Positions 1-6,594 of a stretch of DNA of 14,162 nucleotides are shown here, one piece after another. A program made the position numbers and the translations under genes. This DNA is from Puniceicoccaceae bacterium. GTDB taxonomy: Bacteria > Verrucomicrobiota > Verrucomicrobiia > Opitutales > Coraliomargaritaceae. Below the pieces are notes generated by a model. That model had not been told where the DNA came from and did not search any database. It worked only from the letters and a program-made list of their open reading frames with translations. Numbering within the stretch: position 1 is the first letter of the stretch; every line of letters starts with the position of its first letter. The DNA is taken from NCBI GenBank assembly GCA_003566795.1, contig PXBU01000054.1, positions 1-14,162 of the forward strand, given 5' to 3'.

Positions 1-381
1 CGAGCTTGAGGTGATCACGGTGACTTCGCCCTGCTCCGTTGGCACTACATGCCCCCCAGCCACCCCGGCCAGGAAATACCACTCCGGCCCATCGCCGAAA
101 TCGCCGCTGAACAAGGCACCGAGACAAATCGAGACTCTCGGCTGGAGCAGCTCCTCGCGCTCCGACTGCAACTCTTGCACGCTCTCCGCCCACTGGCGGG
201 CCTGACTGGCCTGTCCCGCCGCCAGGTAGGAGGCCTCCAGACCCTGGGTATCCCACTGCGAATCGGCCCGGGATTCCTCATTCGTGGCGTAGTCCGCCGC
301 GTCTTTTGAGGCCTGAACTGCGTGCAGGCACTCCTCGCGCAAAGTAAGAATCAGTCGATTAAAGAATTGAGACTTGTCCAT
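1..381 (-). CDS. GreA/GreB-like transcription elongation factor family protein, partial (3' end beyond the window)
   Basis: Reading the minus strand from the ATG at 381 gives 127 uninterrupted codons to the left edge with no stop, so the C-terminus is missing. The visible part begins MDKSQFFNRLILTL. A long polar helical stretch follows, with a motif around residues 50-65 (DTQGLEASYLAAGQA) that I recognise from small GreA/GreB-type proteins annotated as transcription elongation factors. In those, an N-terminal coiled coil precedes an FKBP-like C-terminal domain. The segment near residues 95-127 (GDFGDGPEWYFLAGVAGG) would be the start of that C-terminal domain. The inferred role is binding RNA polymerase at its secondary channel; whether it cleaves backtracked RNA cannot be judged. 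There is no strong ribosome-binding site. The family assignment is by recollection of the motif and is moderate; the reading frame itself is convincing. Confidence 0.62.
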   Translation of the reverse strand, partial: MDKSQFFNRLILTLREECLHAVQASKDAADYATNEESRADSQWDTQGLEASYLAAGQASQARQWAESVQELQSEREELLQPRVSICLGALFSGDFGDGPEWYFLAGVAGGHVVPTEQGEVTVITSSS

Positions 382-441
382 GTGTCCGCCAAGAAAAACG
401 TATTAAGCACAGATTTAACAACCATGAATTCAACCTAGATC

Positions 442-590
442 CAGAAGTCGGAGGTCAGAGAACAGAAGCCAGATGTTGCAGTTCAACGCCTTGCGGAAAA
501 CTTGTTAATCGCTGTTTTGGCGAAGCACGAAATTGCACAACCATCTGGGCATCAATCTCTGTCCTCTGTCTTCCGGCCTCTGACTACTCT
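442..590. repeat. Long imperfect palindrome in the intergenic region
   Basis: The region between the elongation-factor-like gene and the permease can fold into one long interrupted hairpin. Paired blocks, from outside in: AAGTCGGAGG (about 445-454) with CCTCTGACT (577-585); CCAGATG (469-475) with CATCTGG (542-548), a perfect match; TTGCA (476-480) with TGCACAA (534-540); and AAAAC (497-501) with GTTTT (514-518), closing a 12-base loop at 502-513. The outer arms are purine-rich on one side and pyrimidine-rich on the other (CAGAGAACAGAAG versus CTCTGTCCTCTGTCTTC), with a larger bulge on the right side. It could be a non-autonomous mobile repeat, a structured RNA or a decayed bidirectional terminator. 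No ORF of note lies inside. Confidence 0.5.
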
Positions 591-617
591 TTTAAGATTC
601 AACCCCGTTCATCGCAC

Positions 618-623
618 GATAAT
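618..623 (+). promoter_or_regulatory. Possible -10 box of the permease gene
   Basis: GATAAT at 618-623 matches five of six positions of the sigma-70 -10 consensus and lies 26 bases before the ATG at 650, which would give a short leader. No good -35 lies at the usual spacing; the nearest weak candidate is TTTAAG at 591-596, which is too far. This is a pattern-only call. Confidence 0.22.
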
Positions 624-649
624 ACACTGGCTTTGCATGCCCCACTAAA

Positions 650-2470
650 ATGACCTGGGAAATAATCTTCGTCTTCGCGCTGCTGCTCTTCGCGATTGTC
701 AGCTTCATCCTGGAAAAAATTCCAGCGGATCTCACCTCTTTGAGCGTATTCGGGGTGTTGATCTTTGTGAGTATGCTGACTCATAGCGACGCCCTGCCCA
801 ATCTGGACACCACTTTGGGTGTTTTTGCCAACTCGGCACCGATCACGATCGCCGGCATGTTCATCGTGAGCGCGGCACTCGAACGAACGGGCGCGATCGA
901 TATCATAACCGGCTACCTGCGCAAGCTGGTCAGGCTGCCCTACCGCGGCTTCATCTTTATCATGGTCATTGGCGTCGCCGGGGTATCTGCCTTCGTGAAC
1001 AACACTCCGGTGGTCATCGTGCTGATGCCAGTCATGCTTTCACTCGCGCGGGAGATGGGGGTCGCGTCCTCGAAACTACTGATCCCACTTTCTTATGCAT
1101 CCATATTTGGCGGCACCTGCACGCTCATCGGCACCAGCACCAATCTCCTGGCCAGCGGCATCTTGCGCGATGCCGGACATGCCCCGATCGGTATGTTTGA
1201 ACTCGCGGCCGTCGGCCTACCGATTCTCGCCTGCGGCTCTATCTACCTCGTGCTTTTCGGTAACAAGCTACTGCCGCACCGCGAAACCCTCACCTCCATC
1301 CTCTCGGAAGAGGAACGAAAGGAATTTATCACCGAGGCATTCGTTGAGCCGAACTCCGAACTGCATGGGCAAGTCGCCGAAGAAACCCGGCTGCTGAAAA
1401 AAGGACGCGGCGTGCGCCTGCTGGAAATCGTTCGCCACGGGGTGGCCGTCCCCGGCAACCCAATTCAGCAAAAGCTGCAATACGGCGACCGCCTGGTGCT
1501 TTCCTGCCGTCCATCAGCGATCGCTGAGGCACATTCCAACAAAGGGATCAGCCTCCCCGGCGAGCTTTCAGAGGGCCTGCAAACCATTGCCACCGATGAA
1601 GGTGCCATCGTCGAAGGGGTGGTGGCACCCCATGCCGATATCATCGGCAAAAGCCTGGGGGAAATCAATTTCCGGCAGCGCTTCCGCATGGTCGTGGTCG
1701 CCGTCCACCGCAAAGGCACCAATCAACGGGAGCGCCTCGCCAGCCTGCAACTGCAAGCGGGTGATACGCTGCTAATGATGGGTTCCACCAGTGCGATCGA
1801 CACACTCGCGAACAGCGACCAGATCATTCTGCTGGACCGCCCACGCGTCCCCGCCCGCAGCGTGCGCTCGCGCATGCCGATTGCCCTGGCCACCTCAGTG
1901 AGCATAGTAACCCTCGCGACCATGAACGTGGTGCCAATTGTGGCGGCGGTCGCCTTGGGTGTGGCGGTTCTCATGCTGACTGGCTGCATCAGGCCCAAGG
2001 AGGCCTATGAATCGGTGGAGTGGTCCATCCTGGTGATCATTTTCGGCATGCTGGCGCTGGGCCAAGCCATGGACAGCACCGGCGCAAGCCAACTGATCGC
2101 TGATAAAATGGTCGGTTTGATAACCGGCTTCGCCCCCGAACACCTGCAGGCTGTCATTATGATCGCAGTGGTCTATGTGATCACCTCATCGTTTACTGAA
2201 TTCCTCTCCAACAACGCAGCAGTCGCCCTGATGGTGCCGATCACACTCGGCATTGCATCCACGCTGGGCGTGGATCCGCGCCCCTTCGTGGTCGCCTCGT
2301 GCATCGCGGCCTCCGCCAGTTTTGCCACACCGATCGGCTACCAGACCAATACTTACGTTTATGGAGTCGGCGGCTATAAATTCCTCGATTTCACCAAGGT
2401 CGGGCTGCCGCTTAACATCATTTGCTTCACCGTCACCGTCCTCGTCGTCCCCAGGGTCTGGGCTTTTTAG
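650..2470 (+). CDS. SLC13-family permease (DASS/ArsB-like) with two internal RCK_C domains
   Basis: This 606-residue inner-membrane protein probably couples uptake of an anion such as sulfate or a dicarboxylate to Na+; the substrate is not visible in the sequence. Hydrophobic helices fill residues 1-205 and 408-602. Each half carries the paired motifs of the family: NNTP (117-120) and TSTN (162-165) in the first, SNNAA (520-524) and TPIGYQTN (560-567) in the second. These match the re-entrant loops with the SNT-type sodium and substrate motifs. Between the halves, about residues 235-297 and 312-392 form two soluble RCK_C (TrkA-C) domains, with recognisable GDRLVL and GDTLLMMG turns, as in bacterial and algal SAC1-like relatives. 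They suggest control by a cytosolic ligand. Length and both ends look complete. The ATG at 650 has no Shine-Dalgarno sequence. The next gene follows after 54 bases. Confidence 0.9.
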   Translation: MTWEIIFVFALLLFAIVSFILEKIPADLTSLSVFGVLIFVSMLTHSDALPNLDTTLGVFANSAPITIAGMFIVSAALERTGAIDIITGYLRKLVRLPYRGFIFIMVIGVAGVSAFVNNTPVVIVLMPVMLSLAREMGVASSKLLIPLSYASIFGGTCTLIGTSTNLLASGILRDAGHAPIGMFELAAVGLPILACGSIYLVLFGNKLLPHRETLTSILSEEERKEFITEAFVEPNSELHGQVAEETRLLKKGRGVRLLEIVRHGVAVPGNPIQQKLQYGDRLVLSCRPSAIAEAHSNKGISLPGELSEGLQTIATDEGAIVEGVVAPHADIIGKSLGEINFRQRFRMVVVAVHRKGTNQRERLASLQLQAGDTLLMMGSTSAIDTLANSDQIILLDRPRVPARSVRSRMPIALATSVSIVTLATMNVVPIVAAVALGVAVLMLTGCIRPKEAYESVEWSILVIIFGMLALGQAMDSTGASQLIADKMVGLITGFAPEHLQAVIMIAVVYVITSSFTEFLSNNAAVALMVPITLGIASTLGVDPRPFVVASCIAASASFATPIGYQTNTYVYGVGGYKFLDFTKVGLPLNIICFTVTVLVVPRVWAF

Positions 2471-2524
2471 GGCTTATTCAGGGTGTTTCTGGACAAATAA
2501 AGAAAATGGGATAGTTTCCGCATT

Positions 2525-2791
2525 ATGCTCAAAGATGGAGAAATAGAATCCTTTCGCTCATCGCTCGATGCCAACCATGACTGGCCCTGCCACTTTCCCT
2601 TCAAGTTCATTGTGCCGAAGGACCAATCGGATAACTTGCTGGGGCTGTTTGCGGACGATCCGGTGCGCGCCAATGAGTCGTCCAACGGTCGTTTCATCGC
2701 CTACACCATGGAAATGTATGTGCACTCCTGTGACGAGGTGATTGCCATCTACCAGCGGGTCACCCGGATTCCCGGGGTGATCTCGCTTTGA
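2525..2791 (+). CDS. DUF493 (YbeD-like) family protein
   Basis: This small cytosolic protein of 88 residues has the DUF493 pattern. The first conserved strand is WPCHFPFKFIVP (residues 20-31). A middle helix follows, then SSNGRFIAYTMEMYV (about 55-69), the equivalent of the SSKGNYHSVSITI segment of E. coli YbeD, and finally the C-terminal helix and strand ending IPGVISL. YbeD has a small ferredoxin-like alpha/beta fold; its biochemical role is not settled, and no catalytic residues are expected. The length is typical for the family, so the gene is complete. It lies between the permease and msrA on the same strand (54- and 40-base gaps) and may be co-transcribed. The ATG at 2525 has no Shine-Dalgarno sequence upstream, as elsewhere in this window. 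The family call is based on pattern recall. Confidence 0.8.
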   Translation: MLKDGEIESFRSSLDANHDWPCHFPFKFIVPKDQSDNLLGLFADDPVRANESSNGRFIAYTMEMYVHSCDEVIAIYQRVTRIPGVISL

Positions 2792-2792
2792 G

Positions 2793-2806
2793 GCAGGGAA
2801 CCCTGC
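2793..2806. promoter_or_regulatory. Short perfect dyad ahead of msrA
   Basis: GCAGGG and CCCTGC form a perfect 6-bp inverted repeat separated by AA, starting two bases after the stop codon of the DUF493 gene and 26 bases before the msrA start. No T-run follows, so it is a poor intrinsic terminator. It could be an operator, a weak RNA hairpin or chance. Confidence 0.22.
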
Positions 2807-2831
2807 TGAACCGAGAAATCCCTAAATTGAA

Positions 2832-3458
2832 ATGAAAACCAGTCCTCTGCGCTCCATCACCTTATTGGTGTCTAGCTTGCTGATGACATTTGCCTGCCAA
2901 GCGCAGGAAGAGAAAGAACTCCCAATGACACTAAGTGACGAAGAAAAAGCCTCGCTCGAAGTAGCCACCTTTGGTGCCGGATGCTTCTGGTGCGTGGAGG
3001 CCGTGTTCGAGCGTATCGACGGGGTCAAAGCGGTCGAGTCCGGCTACATGGGCGGCGAGACCGAAAACCCGACCTATCAGCAGGTCTCGACTGGCCAGAC
3101 CGGACATGCGGAGGTGACGCAGATCTACTTTGATCCGGCCGAGACCAGCTACGCAACGCTACTTGACTGGCTCTGGCGCGCCCACGATCCGACGACGCTC
3201 AACCGTCAGGGTGCCGATGTCGGCACCCAATACCGCTCGGCGATCTTTTATCACTCGGAGGCCCAGCGCGAGACCGCCGATTCCTCCAAGGCCGCAGCCC
3301 AGGAAATGTTTGCGGACCCCATCGTGACGGAGATTACACCGGCCTCCACCTTCTACATCGCGGAAGATTACCATCAAAATTACTACCGCCTCAATGAGTC
3401 GGCCCCCTATTGCCAAATGGTCATTCGCCCGAAACTGAAGAGGCTGGAATTAAAATGA
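2832..3458 (+). CDS. msrA: Peptide methionine-S-sulfoxide reductase MsrA, exported form
   Basis: MsrA reduces methionine-S-sulfoxide in oxidised proteins. The signature GAGCFWCVEAVF begins at residue 48, with catalytic Cys51 in the GCFWC motif. Further family blocks follow: GYMGG, NPTYQQVSTGQTGHAEV, the LLDWLWRAHDPTT segment, DVGTQYRSAIFYH, and EDYHQNYY near the C-terminus. A candidate resolving cysteine, Cys194, lies in PYCQMVIRPKL. The first 24 residues are a basic start, a hydrophobic stretch and the ending FACQA, which reads as a Sec signal peptide. TFAC is a poor lipobox, so signal peptidase I cleavage after CQA is more likely than lipidation. The enzyme would then act in the periplasm and need an exported reductant. 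The ATG at 2832 is chosen because it precedes the signal peptide. No MsrB domain is fused or adjacent. The length of 208 residues is normal for an exported MsrA. Confidence 0.95.
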   Translation: MKTSPLRSITLLVSSLLMTFACQAQEEKELPMTLSDEEKASLEVATFGAGCFWCVEAVFERIDGVKAVESGYMGGETENPTYQQVSTGQTGHAEVTQIYFDPAETSYATLLDWLWRAHDPTTLNRQGADVGTQYRSAIFYHSEAQRETADSSKAAAQEMFADPIVTEITPASTFYIAEDYHQNYYRLNESAPYCQMVIRPKLKRLELK

Positions 3459-3536
3459 GCTCAAGGAGCTGAAAAAGATTCCAATGCGTGGCTTGCGCAG
3501 GATAAGGTGAACCAGAATTATTAACCTACCTAAAAA

Positions 3537-3902
3537 ATGCCTTATCAAGTTGAGTGGAAAAATTCCGGCGTTTACTGGACTTACACCGGTGTGCTGACCG
3601 GTGAAGATATTTTAAAGTCAAACTTCGAGATCTACGGTGACCCGCGCTTTGATGGACTATCCTTTCAAATCGTGAATTTTCTCAACGTGGAAAAATTTGA
3701 GGTCGTCGAGCGAGACATACAGAAGGTTGCCTATGTCGACGCCGCAGCGGCGCGGACGAATTACCGCATTCGCGTCGCGGTCGTTGCCCGCAGCAAGGAA
3801 GCCATCAAACTTAAGGAGCTCTACGCCAAATACTCCAGAGGAGGGGGATGGCCGACGGAAGTCTTTGGCAGCGTCGAGGAAGCGGAAGCCTGGGTTCGAT
3901 GA
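3537..3902 (+). CDS. Small SpoIIAA/STAS-like protein of unknown function
   Basis: This 121-residue protein has no signal peptide and no membrane segment. It starts with two short strands (YQVEWKNSGVYWTYTGVLTGEDIL) and has a middle helix. It ends in WPTEVFGSVEEAEAWVR, the kind of C-terminal helix seen in SpoIIAA-like and STAS/SEC14-type small proteins, where a final strand is followed by an SxEEAxAWL helix. I infer a cytosolic alpha/beta fold that could act in binding or regulation. No catalytic residue or phosphorylatable Ser/Thr motif stands out. It starts 78 bases after msrA; the ATG has only CTACCTAAAA before it and no Shine-Dalgarno sequence. Its stop lies four bases from the stop of the convergent helicase gene. 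The gene call is fairly safe from codon pattern and protein-like composition; the family is tentative. Confidence 0.65.
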   Translation: MPYQVEWKNSGVYWTYTGVLTGEDILKSNFEIYGDPRFDGLSFQIVNFLNVEKFEVVERDIQKVAYVDAAAARTNYRIRVAVVARSKEAIKLKELYAKYSRGGGWPTEVFGSVEEAEAWVR

Positions 3903-3906
3903 GGGC

Positions 3907-6462
3907 TTACTCTGCCGCCGGCAGGAGCTTGGCCAAGTCCTCCAGATCCTCGAAGTGCTCGCTCAGATCCTTGGCACTGCCCAGGTGCCCGAGGGTGTCC
4001 TCAAAAAGCGCCCGCTTCTCCTTTTTCAGCTGCTGGATACGCTGCTCAATCGTGCCTTCGGTAATCATACGATAAACAAAAACCCGTCGCTCCTGACCAA
4101 TTCGATGCACGCGATCGATGGCCTGGTTTTCGACCGCCGGGTTCCACCAGGGATCGAGCAAAAACACATAATCGGCGGCATGGAGGGTAATCCCGGTGCC
4201 ACCCGCGCGCAAGCTGACCATAATGACGGCGGGGCCCGGTGCCTGCTGAAATTTCTCCACCGGCTCAGATCGGTCGCGGGTCCGCCCGGTTAATTCATAA
4301 ATTTTCAACTTGGGGAAGGACTGCTTAATTTCCGGTTTCAGCCGGTGCAGGAGTTGCACGAACTGGCTAAAAATCACGACCTTACGGGCTCCGTCGCCTT
4401 CCAGTGCCTCCTCCAGGCGCGTTAAGAGCATCAATATCTTGCCACTCTGACGGACGTCGACTCCCTCGTTGCCCGGTAGCAGACCCGGGTCGCAACAGAC
4501 TTGGCGCAAGCGCGTCAGTAGCGAGAAGAAATGCATGGCATTAGTCTGCATCGCAGTCTGTAAATCATCGCCCATTTCCTCACGGCCATGTTCGAGCAGT
4601 CGCTGATAGTTTTGGCGCTGCACTTCAGAAATGGGGCAAATCAAGTCCATCTCCAGTTTGGGCGGTAATTCACCCACCACCTGCTCTTTTTTTCGGCGTA
4701 AAATGAACGGGGCGATTTGCTGACGCAGGCGCTTTTCAAAAGTCCTTCGCAGTTCCAGACTGGGTGCATTGACCCAATCTTCAAAGCGCCGACGATTCCC
4801 CAATAGACCGGGCATGAGAAAACGAAAGAGCGTCCACAAATCCAGCAATCGGTTCTCAATCGGCGTCCCGGTCAGCGCTAACCGGCACTCGGCGCGAATG
4901 GCACAGCATGCCTGGGTAACCTTCGCATCCGGATTCTTGATCTGCTGCGCCTCATCCAGCACCGCGTAGCCGAAAGCAGCCTCATCCAGTTGGTGCTTGT
5001 GGCGCCGCAGCTGGGTATAACTGGCGATCCAGAGTCTCGATCCAGAGCCCGTCCGCGGGGGCTGCGCAAAATCGTTGCCACTGCGCAGAATTTCCGTCTC
5101 CAATTCCGGGTACCACCGCCGCACCTCACTTTCCCAGACTGGCACCACGCTGGCCGGACAGACGATTAGGCTATTTTTATCAGCAAAGGGGTGAAACTTG
5201 AGCAAGGTCAGCACTTGCAGCGTCTTGCCCAGCCCCATCTCGTCCGCGAGTAAGCCATGGCAGCCCTGCTCCCGCAGGTTCGCCATCCATCGCACCCCCA
5301 GCGCCTGGTAATGGCGCAGGAAGCTGGGTAGTTCATCTGGGAATGTGGTCGCTTCCTGCTCACCCGGGGTCAGTGCCGTGCGCCAGGATTGCAACGCCTC
5401 TTCCAGGTCCAGCTCTGCGCCATAGTCTCCAAAAAGTGAAAAGACCATGTAACGGGGCCAGGTCTGCGCGGCGTCCGAGCCACCCGCTGCCGCCACCCGC
5501 CATTCGGACAAAGCATCGGCTTGCTGCTCATTGATACGCACCAAGCCCAGCCCACGCACCACGTGGGTGCCGCGACCAGCCCGGGCCAAGCGCTCGGCGT
5601 CCTCAACATCCAACCAGCGTTGCCCCAGCTTGAGCCGCCAATCCACTTGCATCGTATCCTGCGCCGCAGCCTTGACCTGACCCACCACTTTGACCTCGCG
5701 GGCCCCCTCTGCCATCAGCTGAGTTTCCAGATCCAGCTCCACGTAACCGAAAATCGATTCCCAGCGGGGCAAGGTGTGCTTTAAAAAAGCCGGGATCCGC
5801 TCAATATCGCTAAATATAAAATCGTGTCTTTGACCGCGATAAACCAGGCCCGCGTTTTTGGCGAGACCAGTCAAGCGTACCAGCAACTCCCGCTCCTCGC
5901 TTACCAATGGCTGCTCGCCACCGCGAAAAGCGGCCTCTTTGCTGAAATCTGGATTCGTCCAGTAAGCAGTCAGGCGCAGGCCGGACCGCAAGCCCTCAAA
6001 ACATGGTGTCAACCGCCGCCCGGGCCGCTCTGCCTCGACCTCCTCCGCTGGCGATGACGCGTTTTTATCGTTATCCGTATCTGCCGCCTCATCCGGCTCT
6101 TTTGGCTTCGGTTCGTACGGCAGCGGCGCAATTTCGTCGGCAATCAACTCTTCGATTTCGTAGAGGCCTGCCACCGCCACTGCCTGCCCCAGCGCCGTAT
6201 CCTGGGTGGAACTACGCACGACCGGCCCCCCGCTCCCCCACTCGATCACTGCGTAACAAGTGTCTTTGCGGGCGAAGCTGCAGTTCACAATCGCCTCCTG
6301 CTGCGACAACTCTACATCCGAAATCAGCCCTGCTCGATAAATTTCGCGCCCCCGCCGCAACGCAGCCTCGTCGAAACACGGTTCCCACTCGTAGCCGACA
6401 TTCGCAAACCAGACTTCCAGCGCGGCTGGATTATAGAGACGACTGTAGGCTCGGGGGGACAT
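3907..6462 (-). CDS. SNF2-family (Swi2/Snf2) DEAD-like helicase/ATPase
   Basis: From the ATG at 6462 the product has 851 residues; an in-frame TTG at 6489 would add nine. The ATPase core starts near residue 380 with RHYQALGVRWM. Walker A is DEMGLGKT at about 407-414 and motif II is DEAQ at about 503-506, followed by LTGTPIENRL (about 530-539). The second RecA lobe ends with SLRAGGTGITL, the motif DPWWNPAVENQAIDRVHRIGQ and the usual C-terminal helix. These are diagnostic of double-stranded-DNA translocases of the Snf2 family. Residues 150-375 resemble the helicase-associated region of bacterial SNF2 proteins. The first 80 residues (RRGREIYRAGLISDV) resemble the lead-in to a SWIM zinc domain, but the CxC...CxH ligands are absent. 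Likely roles are remodelling DNA-bound proteins or RNA polymerase recycling, but the target is unknown. The stop nearly abuts the convergent small gene. Confidence 0.92.
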   Translation of the reverse strand: MSPRAYSRLYNPAALEVWFANVGYEWEPCFDEAALRRGREIYRAGLISDVELSQQEAIVNCSFARKDTCYAVIEWGSGGPVVRSSTQDTALGQAVAVAGLYEIEELIADEIAPLPYEPKPKEPDEAADTDNDKNASSPAEEVEAERPGRRLTPCFEGLRSGLRLTAYWTNPDFSKEAAFRGGEQPLVSEERELLVRLTGLAKNAGLVYRGQRHDFIFSDIERIPAFLKHTLPRWESIFGYVELDLETQLMAEGAREVKVVGQVKAAAQDTMQVDWRLKLGQRWLDVEDAERLARAGRGTHVVRGLGLVRINEQQADALSEWRVAAAGGSDAAQTWPRYMVFSLFGDYGAELDLEEALQSWRTALTPGEQEATTFPDELPSFLRHYQALGVRWMANLREQGCHGLLADEMGLGKTLQVLTLLKFHPFADKNSLIVCPASVVPVWESEVRRWYPELETEILRSGNDFAQPPRTGSGSRLWIASYTQLRRHKHQLDEAAFGYAVLDEAQQIKNPDAKVTQACCAIRAECRLALTGTPIENRLLDLWTLFRFLMPGLLGNRRRFEDWVNAPSLELRRTFEKRLRQQIAPFILRRKKEQVVGELPPKLEMDLICPISEVQRQNYQRLLEHGREEMGDDLQTAMQTNAMHFFSLLTRLRQVCCDPGLLPGNEGVDVRQSGKILMLLTRLEEALEGDGARKVVIFSQFVQLLHRLKPEIKQSFPKLKIYELTGRTRDRSEPVEKFQQAPGPAVIMVSLRAGGTGITLHAADYVFLLDPWWNPAVENQAIDRVHRIGQERRVFVYRMITEGTIEQRIQQLKKEKRALFEDTLGHLGSAKDLSEHFEDLEDLAKLLPAAE

Positions 6463-6594
6463 AGTGATACAAAAACTTAAGCCTACCAAGGCAGCTGCCA
6501 GGTCAGCAAGGCGAAATGAAAGAGAGAATAGAATCCAGCTCGGCGAGCCCTACCGCTAGTGTCTTCCACTAAAAATCGCGAAGAACCCTCCCCT
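6463..6594. other. Short intergenic region upstream of the SNF2 gene
   Basis: These 132 bases separate the start of the SNF2 gene from the stop of the DUF362 gene, both on the minus strand. I see no convincing terminator hairpin with a T-run, no clear -35/-10 pair and no Shine-Dalgarno sequence before the ATG at 6462, so the two genes may form one transcript. Confidence 0.4.

Noticed and set aside
3697..4293. Plus-strand frame of 198 codons spanning the end of the STAS-like gene and the start of the opposing helicase 3' region
   Set aside because: It overlaps two well-supported genes in other frames and has no protein-like motif of its own.
6463..6489. TTG start nine codons upstream for the SNF2 gene
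   Set aside because: The ATG at 6462 is a common start codon and neither has a ribosome-binding site. The extra residues add no recognisable motif.
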